Shown here piece by piece: positions 1 through 9,318 of a DNA stretch of 64,000 nucleotides; the stretch's first letter is position 1, and the number at the start of each line of letters is the position of its first letter. Source of the stretch: Streptomyces sp. RerS4 (GTDB lineage: Bacteria > Actinomycetota > Actinomycetes > Streptomycetales > Streptomycetaceae); NCBI RefSeq assembly GCF_023515955.1, contig NZ_CP097322.1, forward strand, positions 3,681,501 to 3,745,500, in the 5' to 3' direction. A program made the position numbers and the translations under genes. The notes under the pieces are model-generated. The model was not told the DNA's origin, ran no database searches, and saw only the letters and a program-made list of their open reading frames with translations.

Positions 1-426
1 GTAGACGAGGTCGTTCTCCTCGACGGCGTCGAGGACCTGCACGAAGCGGGGGTCGCCGAGCAGGGCCGAGGAGCGGGCGGCGGCCAGGACGGTGCGGGCC
101 CGCGGATGGTCTGCGGGCAGCAGGTGAACGCCCACCGCGCGGCGCAGCTTCTCGTCCATCGCGCGCCAGCTGCTGAATCCGTCCAGACGGGTGACGCACT
201 CTTCGAGGCGGTAGCGCCTCGCGAGCTTGTGGCCGCTGTGGAGTTCGGGCGCGGTCGCGGGTGCCGCGCTGGTGCGTTCGCCGTCCTTCTCGGGCATGGG
301 TCCGTCCGCGGCTCGTCCGTTCTGGGTGTCCACCCCGTCGGCCGTGGCCTTGGCCGCGTGAGCGGCCGGCGGCTGATTGCCGCTGTTGTCGGCCACGTCG
401 ACGGCAGCCGTGCTACGTTCCGCCAC
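1..426 (-). CDS. Pseudokinase-like protein encoded after MurJ (C-terminus outside window)
   Basis: The visible part is the N-terminus. A disordered leader of about 70 residues, rich in Ala, Thr and charged residues, precedes a segment (ARRYRLEECVTRLDGFSSW, then RRAVGVHLLPADHP) that lines up with a protein kinase N-lobe. The glycine loop is degenerate. In the VAIK strand the lysine position reads His (VGVHLL), so ATP-dependent catalysis is unlikely. In mycobacteria a pseudokinase domain is fused to MurJ (MviN); here it is a separate gene 126 bp downstream of murJ on the same strand. I chose GTG at 426 because GGGGAGG lies 11 nt upstream; an in-frame ATG at 480 has no clear ribosome site. The role is inferred to be control of peptidoglycan precursor export. 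Confidence 0.72.
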   Translation of the reverse strand, partial: MAERSTAAVDVADNSGNQPPAAHAAKATADGVDTQNGRAADGPMPEKDGERTSAAPATAPELHSGHKLARRYRLEECVTRLDGFSSWRAMDEKLRRAVGVHLLPADHPRARTVLAAARSSALLGDPRFVQVLDAVEENDLVY

Positions 427-552
427 CGTCGTCCCTGCCTCCCCATCCGTTGCGCGCTGTCGGCCAGTCTGCGAAGCCATGCCAATTGTGCCCACAGTCC
501 GGCGCTCTGCACGACACGCGAAGAGGGCCCGGATGGTTGGCGGGTGAACGCA

Positions 553-2730
553 TCAGCGGCCCAGTCGTCCGCGGACCATTCCGACCATGGCGTTGAGCTC
601 TTCGATCCGCATCCGCTTGGCCGCGACGAGGAACACCGCGCCCAGCCCGACGGCGCCCGCGATCAGGGCGGCGAGGGACCCGAGGGCCCCGTTGCCCAGC
701 CAGCGGGTGACTGCGTAGGCGATGGCACCGGCCACGACGGCGGCCGGCACGCACGCGCCGATCAGGCGGGTGTAGGTGCGCATCACGTGGGCGCCGTCGA
801 GGTCGCCACCGAGACGGTTCTTCAGGCGGCGCCAGGCCACGCCGACGCCGACCGCGTAACCGAGCCCGTAGGCGGCGGCCATGCCGACGACGGCCCAGCG
901 GGCCGGCAGGACGAAGAAGGCCAGGGTGGAGACACCGGCGTTGACCGCGGCGACGATGACCGTGTTGTAGAAGGGGGTCCGGGTGTCCTCGTAGGCGTAG
1001 AAGCCGCGCAGGACCACGTACTGCACGGAGTACGGGATCAGGCCGAGGCCGAACGCCATCAGGATGAAGCCGATGTTGGTGGCGTCGTCGGCGCCGGTGC
1101 TGGCGTAGAGCAGCGTGGCCATCGGGACGCCGAGCGCGAGGAAGGCGAAGGAGCAGGGCACGATCGCCACTGCCGAGGTGCGCAGGCCGTAGGAGATGTC
1201 GTCGCGGACGGCGGCGGCGTCGCCGTCGTGGGCGGAGCGCGAGATGCGCGGCAGGACGGCCGTCATGACGGAGACGGTGATGATGGCCTGCGGCATCTGC
1301 CACAGGAGCAGGGCGTAGTTGTAACCGGTGATGCCGGTACCGCCGTGGCCCTGCTTGTCGGCGACCTCACCCGCCCAGGTGGCGAGCTGGGTGACGACGA
1401 CGAGGCCGATCTGGTTGGCGAGGACGAAGAAGAAGGTCCACTTGGCGAGGCCGGCGGCCTTGCCGAGGCCGTGGCCCTTCCAGTCGAAGCGCAGGCGCAT
1501 CTTGAAGCCGGCGTCGCGCAGGTAGGGGAGCATCGCCAGGGACTGGACGACGAGGCCGAGCAGGGTGCCGATGCCCAACAGGCGGACGCCCTCGGGGGTG
1601 ATGCTCGCCTCGGTGACTCCGGTGGCGGTGAAGCCGCCGAAGGCCCAGATGAAGGTTCCGAAGGTGGCGATGACGACGACGTTGTTGAGGACGGGGGTCC
1701 ACATCATCGCGCCGAACCGGCCGCGTGCGTTGAGGATCTGACCGAGCACCACGTGCACGCCCATGAAGAACATGGTGGGCAGGCAGTATTGGGCGAAGGC
1801 CACGGCGATTTCCATGCGCTGCGGATCGCCGGCGATCTTCTGCGACATCATGCCGATGAACAGCGGAGCCGCCAACACGCAGATGGTGGTCACCGCGCCG
1901 AGCAGCACCACGACGAGTGTCAGCAGCCGGTTGGCGTAGGCCTCGCCGCCATCGTCGTCGTTCTTCATGGCGCGGACGAGCTGCGGGATGAAGACCGCGT
2001 TGAGGGCGCCACCACCGACGAGGACGTAGATCATCGTCGGCAGTGTGTTGGCGACCTGGTAACTGTCGTTGAGGGAGGCGACGCCGATGGCGCCGGCGAT
2101 CACCAGCGTGCGCGCGAAGCCGGTGATGCGGGAGACGATGGTGCCGGCCGCCATCAGGGCGCTGGACTTCAGCAGGCTGGCGGCCCGCCCGGCGGGCTTC
2201 GTCGGGGCCGGCGTGGCCACGGGGGCCTCCTCCACCGGGGTGCGCGGGGCCGCCTGTTGGTCGCGGTAGAGGTGGGTGAAGGCGTCCGGCTCCGGCTCCT
2301 CCTCCGCGGCACTGGTCACCAGGGAGTCCACTCCGACGAACTGTGTCGTCGACGCGCGGTCGCCGTAGGGCAGGTGGCGGGAGGGGCCGTCGGGCTCGGG
2401 CGGCGGGGTCTGCGCCCAGATGTGCGGGTCGGGGCCGGGCGTGGGCGCCTGCGGGGCGGCGTAGAGCGGGCCGGGCTCCTGGTAGGTGCCCGGCGGCGGC
2501 GGGGGGTGGGACGCGCGGTCGTACAGGACCTCGACCACGGGGTCCTGCGCCGACAGGTCCTGGTCCCGGTAGGGGTCGTAGTCGTAGGCGTCCTGGACGT
2601 ACGGGTCGTGGTCCGGCGCTGGCGCGGGTGCGGGAACCTGTCCGGGCACCGGAGTGCCCGGGGCAGTGCCCTGGGAGGGCGCCGGCCCACCAGTGCCCTG
2701 CGCTCGGTCACCGTCGTACGGCGCGTTCAT
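553..2730 (-). CDS. murJ: Lipid II flippase MurJ (MviN family)
   Basis: This 725-residue integral membrane protein belongs to the MOP superfamily and should flip lipid-linked peptidoglycan precursor across the cytoplasmic membrane. The first ~185 residues are a Pro/Asp/Tyr-rich, probably cytosolic extension. The MurJ core begins near LLKSSALMAAGTIVSRITGF and runs through about 14 hydrophobic helices to the C-terminus. The core has the usual size of about 530 residues, so the extension is the unusual part, as is common in actinobacteria. The start ATG follows GAGGTGGGG. It lies 46 bp downstream of the DUF6049 gene and just upstream of the pseudokinase gene, which suggests one envelope operon. 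Confidence 0.93.
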   Translation of the reverse strand: MNAPYDGDRAQGTGGPAPSQGTAPGTPVPGQVPAPAPAPDHDPYVQDAYDYDPYRDQDLSAQDPVVEVLYDRASHPPPPPGTYQEPGPLYAAPQAPTPGPDPHIWAQTPPPEPDGPSRHLPYGDRASTTQFVGVDSLVTSAAEEEPEPDAFTHLYRDQQAAPRTPVEEAPVATPAPTKPAGRAASLLKSSALMAAGTIVSRITGFARTLVIAGAIGVASLNDSYQVANTLPTMIYVLVGGGALNAVFIPQLVRAMKNDDDGGEAYANRLLTLVVVLLGAVTTICVLAAPLFIGMMSQKIAGDPQRMEIAVAFAQYCLPTMFFMGVHVVLGQILNARGRFGAMMWTPVLNNVVVIATFGTFIWAFGGFTATGVTEASITPEGVRLLGIGTLLGLVVQSLAMLPYLRDAGFKMRLRFDWKGHGLGKAAGLAKWTFFFVLANQIGLVVVTQLATWAGEVADKQGHGGTGITGYNYALLLWQMPQAIITVSVMTAVLPRISRSAHDGDAAAVRDDISYGLRTSAVAIVPCSFAFLALGVPMATLLYASTGADDATNIGFILMAFGLGLIPYSVQYVVLRGFYAYEDTRTPFYNTVIVAAVNAGVSTLAFFVLPARWAVVGMAAAYGLGYAVGVGVAWRRLKNRLGGDLDGAHVMRTYTRLIGACVPAAVVAGAIAYAVTRWLGNGALGSLAALIAGAVGLGAVFLVAAKRMRIEELNAMVGMVRGRLGR

Positions 2731-2776
2731 CGCAACCCCACCTCATCGTCCCCAGGCCGACCGGCCACGGCATCGC

Positions 2777-5044
2777 TCAACGGTCCACTGTCTCACCCGT
2801 GCCGGACCCCTCCGCGCTTTGCGGTTCGGTGTCCGGGGACTCGTCACTCGGCTGCGTGCTGTCCTCGGCGACCGCGCGCGCGGCGACGCGCTTGCGGCTG
2901 GCGTACATCTTGATGCCTGCCAGGACCAGCAGGAGAACACCGCCGGCGATGACGAGCATGACGGTGGGGGTGATCTCGGTTGCCTCCACGGTGAACTTCC
3001 GTTCCTTGCCGTAGGGCACGCCGTCCTTGGTGAAGAGCCGTGCGGTGACCTCGACGGGACCGCTCGCAGTGGCGTTGGCGGTGAACTTTACCGTCTGGCT
3101 GTGGCCGCCCTGGACGGTGACTTCCTGTTCCGCTTCGCCGCTGTCGCCGAACACCAGACGGGTGGGGTTGGCGGACTTCACGCGCAGCACGAGGTTGTGG
3201 ACGTCCTGGACGAGGCTGTTCTGGACGCTGACCGGGATGGTCGCGCTGTGGCCGGACAGGGTCGCGTCCGACTTGGGGACGACCTTGACCTTGTCGGTCA
3301 GCCCGATCAGGTAGTCCTGGACGTCGTCCCGGTAGATGCGGGCGTCGTCGGGGCGGCCCCGCCAGGAGGTGGACATCTCCCGGTTGGTGGTGTTTCCGAA
3401 GGGGATCTCGACGCGGTCCGGGGCCGTCAGGATGACCTTGAAGTGGTCGAGGGTGTTCCGCGTGGTGCGGATCTTCTCGAACGCCGAGACCGGCAGCTCC
3501 TGCTTGGCCAGGGACTCCGGGTACTGCCCGGCGCCCGGAACCTGGGTCGCGGCCCCCGGATCGGGCTTGGCGGCGGCGGCCGCCTCCAGGTCGGAGGGCT
3601 GGCTCCAGCGGCCGCCCTGGAGCCCGCGCAGGGCGGTGGCCATCGATTCCGCCTGCATGGCGCTGGGCCTGCGCTGCGGGGCGACCACGTAGCTGCGGGG
3701 CTCGTCGCTGTTCTGCAGGTTCAGGGCGAGGCTGTGGGCGAGGAACTGCTGCACGGCGAGGGTGGAGTCGCCCGCGCGGGCCATGTCACCCTCGAAGGCG
3801 GTGGAGAGGTCCGCGTCCGCGACCACGGCGGTGGTGCCGGCGCCGATGGGACGGGCGGCCGTCGGCGTGTAGCCGAGGGAGCCCGTCTCCTGGAGGCTGT
3901 CGCTGCGGGTCAGGACGTTGTGCGCGCCCGCCGAGGTCGCCACGTTCACGATCGACGGGTCGATCGCACCGTCCACCGGCCAGGAGAAGTCGGTCGACGG
4001 GGTGACGTGGAGCACCGTCTCGACGGCGTCCTTCGCCTTGTCGGTCGCGGGCCGCAGTTGGCCCAAGGTGCCCGAGACGTCCTTGCCGTGATGGGCGAGG
4101 GAGGCCAGGTCGGGGTCGGCGAACGGCAGGGCGACGACCTTCTTGCCCTGGACGGCGCTCTCCAGGGAGCTGAGCCACTGCTCCGCGAGAGCCTTGTTCC
4201 TGCCCTGGACGGGCTTGCCGCCGGGCTCGGGGCTGCGGACGCGGTAGCCCTTGGTCATGGCGTCGACGGTGGTCAGCAGATCGGGGTCGATGACCCAGGT
4301 GATCGGCAGGTCCTTGCCGAGCGAGACCATGCGCTCCAGCCGGCCGCCCGGTCGCAGCTCCTCCGCGAGCGAGTCGTCGAGGAAGACGGGGGTCTGGAGT
4401 TCGTCCGAGCCGCTCTCCGCGGTGACGTGCGTCGTGGAGATCAGCGGCCACACGTAGGTCAGGGAGGACCGCTTGGCCGCCGGGTCGGGCTGCCAGGGCA
4501 GGAACGTCCGCTGGATGCCGAGGACCTGCTCGCCGGGCCGGCTGTCCGTGGACCCGGACAGGGAGATCCCCAGTTGGTAGACCCCGTCCGCGCCCAGGTC
4601 GAGCTTGTTGACCGGAACCTTGATCGTGAAGTCCTGGTCGACCTTGGCGGGGAGCGAGTCGATCTTCACGGAGAAGGCCTGGTCGATCTCCCCCGGGTCC
4701 ACCCCCGGCCGGAATCCCTTGCGGTCGGCGACCTCGTCGATGGACGACCGGTCCCCCAGCCTCGGCCCCACCCGCAGACCGACATGGGCGTTCTTGATCG
4801 TCTCGCGGCTGTTGTTGACCACCGTCCCCGAGATGGTCAGCGTGTCGCTCTTGACCGGCGCGCTGGGCGCCACCTCGGTCAGCTGGACGTCGACGGCGGA
4901 CTCGGCCGCCTGGGCCGGTGGGGCGGGGGCGTAGACCAGAGCGGCGAGCACCGGCGTCCCGGTGAGCAGGACGGCGGCCCGTCGCAGCCACCGGCGCCGG
5001 GCAGGGGCGGGGGACGCCCCCTGGTTGTCTGCCGCCTCGGCCAC
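2777..5044 (-). CDS. Secreted/membrane-anchored DUF6049 family protein
   Basis: A 755-residue protein with an N-terminal signal segment (RRRWLRRAAVLLTGTPVLAA, then an AQA-type cleavage region), a long extracytoplasmic region, one C-terminal membrane helix (PTVMLVIAGGVLLLVLAGI) and a short basic/acidic cytosolic tail. Two stretches with beta-sandwich character (near residues 45-170 and 600-700) flank a larger central region. The family is conserved next to murJ in actinobacteria but its function is not established. The open frame extends further upstream, but GTG at 5044 directly precedes the Arg-rich signal peptide and has GAGGGACGGGCGAG upstream, so I start there. It probably leads the operon with murJ. 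Confidence 0.8.
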   Translation of the reverse strand: MAEAADNQGASPAPARRRWLRRAAVLLTGTPVLAALVYAPAPPAQAAESAVDVQLTEVAPSAPVKSDTLTISGTVVNNSRETIKNAHVGLRVGPRLGDRSSIDEVADRKGFRPGVDPGEIDQAFSVKIDSLPAKVDQDFTIKVPVNKLDLGADGVYQLGISLSGSTDSRPGEQVLGIQRTFLPWQPDPAAKRSSLTYVWPLISTTHVTAESGSDELQTPVFLDDSLAEELRPGGRLERMVSLGKDLPITWVIDPDLLTTVDAMTKGYRVRSPEPGGKPVQGRNKALAEQWLSSLESAVQGKKVVALPFADPDLASLAHHGKDVSGTLGQLRPATDKAKDAVETVLHVTPSTDFSWPVDGAIDPSIVNVATSAGAHNVLTRSDSLQETGSLGYTPTAARPIGAGTTAVVADADLSTAFEGDMARAGDSTLAVQQFLAHSLALNLQNSDEPRSYVVAPQRRPSAMQAESMATALRGLQGGRWSQPSDLEAAAAAKPDPGAATQVPGAGQYPESLAKQELPVSAFEKIRTTRNTLDHFKVILTAPDRVEIPFGNTTNREMSTSWRGRPDDARIYRDDVQDYLIGLTDKVKVVPKSDATLSGHSATIPVSVQNSLVQDVHNLVLRVKSANPTRLVFGDSGEAEQEVTVQGGHSQTVKFTANATASGPVEVTARLFTKDGVPYGKERKFTVEATEITPTVMLVIAGGVLLLVLAGIKMYASRKRVAARAVAEDSTQPSDESPDTEPQSAEGSGTGETVDR

Positions 5045-5228
5045 GCGCTCGCCCGTCCCTCGAAGTGTCAGTGGTCGTCGGTTGTGCGTCCACGCATGGT
5101 AACGAGGCGCGCTGTGCGCGAGTGCCGCGGCTTGCTCCACATGATCGGGACCGCCCGGGGCCCGCGCGGGCGGAGGCCTGCGGAAACGGGGGCGCCCGGA
5201 CCGGGCGGGACACGTACCCTTTTCTGTT
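5045..5228. promoter_or_regulatory. Divergent promoter region between DUF6049 gene and cca
   Basis: This 184-bp gap must hold the promoters for both divergent genes. On the plus strand TACCCT (5215-5220) is a plausible -10 box placing transcription start at or next to the cca GTG. I see no convincing -35 partner and no clear operator palindrome. Confidence 0.35.
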
Positions 5229-6713
5229 GTGCCGAACGCCAATGAAGACAACCCCAGTGCCCTGAGTCAGGTGCAGCGCCGCGCGGTCAGCGAATTGCTG
5301 CGCGTCGCTCCCGTCGCCGACGAGCTCGGCCGCCGCTTCCAGGAGGCGGGCTTCCACCTCGCCCTGGTCGGAGGCTCCGTCCGCGACGCGTTGCTCGGGC
5401 GTCTCGGCAACGACCTCGACTTCACCACCGACGCGCGTCCCGAGGACGTCCTGAAGATCGTGCGGCCCTGGGCCGACTCGGTATGGGACATCGGGATCGC
5501 CTTCGGGACGATCGGGGCCCAGAAGACCGCCCGCATCGGGGACGTCGACCGGAACTTCCAGATCGAGGTGACCACGTACCGCTCCGAGGCGTACGACCGC
5601 ACCTCGCGCAAGCCCGAGGTCTCCTACGGCGACTCCATCGAGGAAGACCTGGTCCGGCGCGACTTCACCGTCAACGCCATGGCGCTCGCCCTGCCCGAGC
5701 AGGAGTTCGTGGACCCGCACGGCGGCCTGGAGGACCTGGCCGCCGGGGTGCTGCGCACGCCGGGCACCCCGGAGGAATCCTTCTCCGACGACCCGCTGCG
5801 CATGCTGCGCGCGGCCCGTTTCGCCGCGCAGCTGGACTTCGAGGTCGCACCCGAGGTGGTGGCCGCGATGAAGGAGATGTCGGACCGGATCGAGATCGTC
5901 TCGGCCGAGCGGGTCCAGGCCGAGCTGAACAAGCTGCTGTTGTCCGCCCACCCCCGCAAGGGGCTGGGCCTGCTCGTGGACTCCGGTCTGGCGGACCGGG
6001 TGCTGCCGGAGCTGCCCGCGCTGCGCCTCGAAAGCGACGAGCACCACCGGCACAAGGACGTGTACGACCACTCCCTGATCGTGCTGGAGCAGGCGATCGC
6101 CCTGGAGGAGGAGGGCCCGGACCTGGTGCTGCGGCTGGCCGCCCTGCTGCACGACATCGGCAAGCCGCGCACCCGCCGGTTCGAGAGCGACGGCCGGGTC
6201 TCCTTCCACCACCACGAGGTGGTGGGCGCGAAGATGACCAAGAAGCGCATGACGGCCCTGAAGTACTCGAACGACATGATCAAGGACGTTTCCCGGCTGG
6301 TGGAGCTGCACCTGCGCTTCCACGGCTACGGGGACGGCGAGTGGACCGACTCGGCGGTGCGGCGCTACGTCCGTGACGCCGGGCCGCTGCTCAGCCGCCT
6401 GCACAAGCTGACCCGGTCGGACTGCACCACGCGCAACAAGCGCAAGGCCGGCGCGCTCTCCCGCACCTACGACGGGCTGGAGGAGCGGATCGCCCAGCTC
6501 CAGGAGCAGGAGGAGCTGGACGCGATCCGCCCCGACCTGGACGGCAACGAGATCCAGCGGGTCCTGGGCATCAAGCCGGGCCCGGCCGTGGGCAAGGCCT
6601 ACGCCTTCCTCCTGGACCTCCGCCTGGAGAACGGCCCGATGGGTCACGACGCCGCGGTTGCCGCCCTCAAGGAGTGGTGGGCCACCCAGGGCGCCGAGAA
6701 GCCCGAGGCCTGA
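5229..6713 (+). CDS. cca: CCA tRNA nucleotidyltransferase
   Basis: Adds or repairs the 3'-CCA end of tRNAs. The N-terminal nucleotidyltransferase domain carries LVGGSVRDALLG and the metal-binding DLDFTTDA near residues 45-65. A central head-and-neck region (SFSDDPLRMLRAARFAAQL) and an HD-type domain (KDVYDHSLIVLE, LLHDIGKPRT) follow. At 494 residues it is a full-length class II actinobacterial enzyme. The GTG start has no Shine-Dalgarno sequence, and a TACCCT -10-like box ends 8 nt before it, so the mRNA may be leaderless. It diverges from the DUF6049 gene and ends 4 bp before a large parS-centred palindrome. Confidence 0.95.
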   Translation: MPNANEDNPSALSQVQRRAVSELLRVAPVADELGRRFQEAGFHLALVGGSVRDALLGRLGNDLDFTTDARPEDVLKIVRPWADSVWDIGIAFGTIGAQKTARIGDVDRNFQIEVTTYRSEAYDRTSRKPEVSYGDSIEEDLVRRDFTVNAMALALPEQEFVDPHGGLEDLAAGVLRTPGTPEESFSDDPLRMLRAARFAAQLDFEVAPEVVAAMKEMSDRIEIVSAERVQAELNKLLLSAHPRKGLGLLVDSGLADRVLPELPALRLESDEHHRHKDVYDHSLIVLEQAIALEEEGPDLVLRLAALLHDIGKPRTRRFESDGRVSFHHHEVVGAKMTKKRMTALKYSNDMIKDVSRLVELHLRFHGYGDGEWTDSAVRRYVRDAGPLLSRLHKLTRSDCTTRNKRKAGALSRTYDGLEERIAQLQEQEELDAIRPDLDGNEIQRVLGIKPGPAVGKAYAFLLDLRLENGPMGHDAAVAALKEWWATQGAEKPEA

Positions 6714-6717
6714 CGGA

Positions 6718-6755
6718 CTCCGCGTCGATGTTTCACGTGAAACATCGACGCGGAG
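6718..6755. terminator. 38-bp perfect palindrome containing a parS site, at the cca 3' end
   Basis: A perfect 19+19 bp inverted repeat begins 4 bp after the cca stop codon, and its centre is the parS sequence at 6730-6743. The arms extend the ParB site by CTCCGCGTCGAT and its complement. As RNA it would fold into a long GC-rich hairpin, so it can act as the cca terminator on one strand and, for the convergent MFS gene, on the other. Confidence 0.7.
6730..6743. other. parS site (ParB-binding centromere element)
   Basis: Perfect GTTTCACGTGAAAC, the Streptomyces ParB consensus. It is the core of the 38-bp palindrome after cca. Confidence 0.95.
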
Positions 6756-6780
6756 CACACCCCTTCTCGCCGCGCGCGAT

Positions 6781-6794
6781 GTTTCACGTGAAAC
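6781..6794. other. parS site overlapping the MFS stop codon
   Basis: Perfect GTTTCACGTGAAAC, 51 bp from the previous site. The last codons and TGA stop (6784-6786, minus strand) of the MFS gene lie inside it. Confidence 0.95.
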
Positions 6795-8079
6795 GTCGGC
6801 GGCCGCTGTCGGCGGGCGGTGTCTGCCCCTGCCGCAGTATGAGAGCGGCCGTGCCGGCGTAGAGCAGGGCCACACCGAGGATCAGCGGGACGGATCGGCC
6901 GTCGACGGGCAGCATGAGCGCGGCCACGGCGGCCGCTCCGACGAAGGCGACGTTGAACAGCACGTCGTAAACGGAGAAGACCCGCCCCCGGAAGGCGTCG
7001 TCCACCCGGGACTGCACGATCGTGTCGGTGGAGATCTTGGCGCCCTGGGTGGCGAGGCCGAGGACGAACGCGGCGACGAGCATCGGCCCGGGGGCGAAGA
7101 ACAGGCCCAGTGCCGGGACCAGCACGGCCGAGGCGCCGGCGCAGCAGCTGATCCAGCCCAGCGGGCCCAGCCGGTTCACCAGCCAGGGCGTGACGGCGGC
7201 GGCCGCGAAGAATCCGGCGCCGGAGACCCCGACGGCGATGCCGAGCAGGGCCAGACCGTCCGACTCGTTGTCCGACCAGGAGTAGCGGCAGAGCATCAGC
7301 AGCATCACGGTGAGCGCCCCGTAGCAGAACCGCATCACCGTCATCGCCGTGAGCGCCCGAGCGGCCTCGCGTCGGTCGGCCAGGTGCTTCAGACCCTCGA
7401 CCATGCCCCGGGCCGTCAGCGCGATCCCCTCCGTGACGGAGGGGTGGACCCGGCCAGGCGGGTGGTCGGGTCCCAGCAGGTCGATGGCCAGGCTCAGGGC
7501 GGCGAGGGCCGCGCCCAGGTAGAGGGCGGCGCCCAGCAGGACCACCACGGCGTTGGAATCGGAACCCAGGAGCCGGACCAGGAAGGCGAGCCCGCCACCG
7601 GCGACGGCCGCGAGGGTTCCGGCGGTGGGCGAGAGGGCGTTCGCCGTGACCAGCTGGTCGGGGGCGACGACGCGGGGCAGGGAGGCGGCGAGCCCGGCCA
7701 GGACGAAGCGGTTCACGGCGGTCACGGACAGGGCGGACGCGTAGAACAGCCAGTCCGGTGCGTGCGCCACGATCAGCACGCCGGTCACACAGGCGAGGAA
7801 GGCCCGCAGCAGGTTGCCGTAGAGGAAGACCTGGCGCCGAAGCCAGCGGTCCAGCAGGACCCCGGCGAAGGGTCCGATCACCGAATAGGGCAGCAGCAGG
7901 ACGGCCATGGCCGAGGCGATGGCCGCCGGCGAGGCCTGCTTCTCCGGGGAGAACACCACGTAGGTGGCGAGCGCGACCTGGTAGACACCGTCGGCGGCCT
8001 GGGAGAGCAGCCGTACGGCGAGCAGGTTGCGGAAATCCCTCAGGCGCAGGAGTACGCGCAGATCACGTACGACAGGCAT
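6784..8079 (-). CDS. MFS transporter
   Basis: A 431-residue polytopic membrane protein with roughly 12 hydrophobic segments and major-facilitator features, for example FAGVLLDRWLRRQVFLYG after the second helix, which resembles the G-x-x-x-D-R loop motif. The central cytosolic loop (residues ~190-225) and a second-half repeat fit an MFS drug or metabolite exporter; the substrate cannot be told. I start at ATG 8079 (MPVVRDLRVLLRLRDFRNL), where typical MFS_1 homology begins; an in-frame GTG 15 nt upstream is possible. It lies 106 bp downstream of ino1, separated by a terminator hairpin, and is convergent with cca. Confidence 0.82.
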   Translation of the reverse strand: MPVVRDLRVLLRLRDFRNLLAVRLLSQAADGVYQVALATYVVFSPEKQASPAAIASAMAVLLLPYSVIGPFAGVLLDRWLRRQVFLYGNLLRAFLACVTGVLIVAHAPDWLFYASALSVTAVNRFVLAGLAASLPRVVAPDQLVTANALSPTAGTLAAVAGGGLAFLVRLLGSDSNAVVVLLGAALYLGAALAALSLAIDLLGPDHPPGRVHPSVTEGIALTARGMVEGLKHLADRREAARALTAMTVMRFCYGALTVMLLMLCRYSWSDNESDGLALLGIAVGVSGAGFFAAAAVTPWLVNRLGPLGWISCCAGASAVLVPALGLFFAPGPMLVAAFVLGLATQGAKISTDTIVQSRVDDAFRGRVFSVYDVLFNVAFVGAAAVAALMLPVDGRSVPLILGVALLYAGTAALILRQGQTPPADSGRRRFT

Positions 8080-8099
8080 GAGGGCAAGGGTCACATACG

Positions 8100-8136
8100 C
8101 CGTGGGTCCCCGGACACATTGTCCGGGGACCCACGG
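8100..8136 (-). terminator. Terminator hairpin of ino1
   Basis: A perfect 17-bp stem (8100-8116 with 8120-8136) and a three-base loop, 50 bp after the ino1 stop on the minus strand and just before the MFS start. No U-run follows, as is usual in Streptomyces. Confidence 0.8.
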
Positions 8137-8185
8137 CGGAAGAACAGTCGAAGTCCAGGTGTCCCGTCGGGACCCTCGGGTGCGA

Positions 8186-9268
8186 CTAGCGCTCGACCTC
8201 ACCCTTGATGAACTTCTCGACGTTGGCGAAGGCCTCGTCGTCGAAGTACTGCACCGGCGGGGACTTCATGAAGTAGCTGGAGGCCGACAGGATCGGGCCA
8301 CCGATGCCGCGGTCCTTGGCGATCTTCGCGGCGCGCAGGGCGTCGATGATGACACCGGCGGAGTTCGGGGAGTCCCACACCTCAAGCTTGTACTCAAGGT
8401 TCAGCGGGACGTCGCCGAAGGCGCGACCCTCAAGGCGGACGTAGGCCCACTTGCGGTCGTCGAGCCACGCGACGTAGTCGGACGGGCCGATGTGGACGTT
8501 CTTCTCGCCGAGGTCACGGTCGGGGATCTGCGAGGTGACGGCCTGCGTCTTGGAGATCTTCTTCGACTCCAGGCGGTCGCGCTCGAGCATGTTCTTGAAG
8601 TCCATGTTGCCGCCGACGTTGAGCTGCATGGTGCGCTCAAGACGGACACCGCGGTCCTCGAACAGCTTCGCCATCACGCGGTGCGTGATGGTGGCGCCGA
8701 CCTGGGACTTGATGTCGTCGCCGACGATCGGGACACCGGCCTCGGTGAACTTGTCAGCCCACTCCTTGGTGCCGGCGATGAAGACCGGGAGGGCGTTGAC
8801 GAACGCGACCTTGGCGTCGATGGCGCACTGGGCGTAGAACTTCGCCGCTTCCTCGGAACCGACGGGCAGGTAGCAGACGAGAACGTCGACCTGGCGGTCC
8901 TTGAGGATCTGGACGACGTCGACGGGGGCCTCGGCGGACTCCTCGATCGTCATCCGGTAGTACTTGCCCAGGCCGTCCAGGGTGTGGCCGCGCTGGACGG
9001 TCACGCCGGAGTTCGGGACGTCGCAGATCTTGATGGTGTTGTTCTCGCTGGCGCCGATGGCGTCGGAGAGGTCGAGGCCGACCTTCTTCGCGTCGACGTC
9101 GAACGCGGCGACGAACTCGACGTCACCCACGTGGTAGTCGCCGAACTGGACGTGCATCAGCCCGGGGACCTTGGACGCCGGGTCGGCGTCCTTGTAGTAC
9201 TCGACGCCCTGCACCAGCGAGGCGGCGCAGTTGCCCACGCCGACGATGGCTACGCGAACCGAACCCAT
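8186..9268 (-). CDS. ino1: Inositol-1-phosphate synthase
   Basis: Converts glucose 6-phosphate to inositol 1-phosphate with NAD, the first step towards mycothiol and phosphatidylinositol in actinobacteria. The 360-residue protein opens with the Rossmann motif [16 protein letters not shown] and continues with family signatures such as [43 protein letters not shown] and SKTQAVTSQ. Length and motifs match the short actinobacterial class. The start ATG 9268 follows GGGAG; the upstream in-frame extension has no homology. It lies 50 bp after the padR gene on the same strand, so co-transcription and PadR control are plausible. Confidence 0.95.
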   Translation of the reverse strand: MGSVRVAIVGVGNCAASLVQGVEYYKDADPASKVPGLMHVQFGDYHVGDVEFVAAFDVDAKKVGLDLSDAIGASENNTIKICDVPNSGVTVQRGHTLDGLGKYYRMTIEESAEAPVDVVQILKDRQVDVLVCYLPVGSEEAAKFYAQCAIDAKVAFVNALPVFIAGTKEWADKFTEAGVPIVGDDIKSQVGATITHRVMAKLFEDRGVRLERTMQLNVGGNMDFKNMLERDRLESKKISKTQAVTSQIPDRDLGEKNVHIGPSDYVAWLDDRKWAYVRLEGRAFGDVPLNLEYKLEVWDSPNSAGVIIDALRAAKIAKDRGIGGPILSASSYFMKSPPVQYFDDEAFANVEKFIKGEVER

Positions 9269-9318
9269 TCCGGTTGCTCCCTGTTTGTTCTCGGAACGAG
9301 GCCTGCGAGATGCAGACC

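Noticed and set aside
106..2913. A 935-codon plus-strand open frame opposite murJ
   Set aside because: Composition-driven antisense frame in GC-rich DNA; its protein is rich in Gly, Asp, Val and His without domains, while the opposite strand encodes clear MurJ.
2654..6875. Long open frames opposite the DUF6049 gene (plus strand) and opposite cca (minus strand)
   Set aside because: Shadow frames; the recognised proteins on the other strands have domains, signal peptides and ribosome sites.
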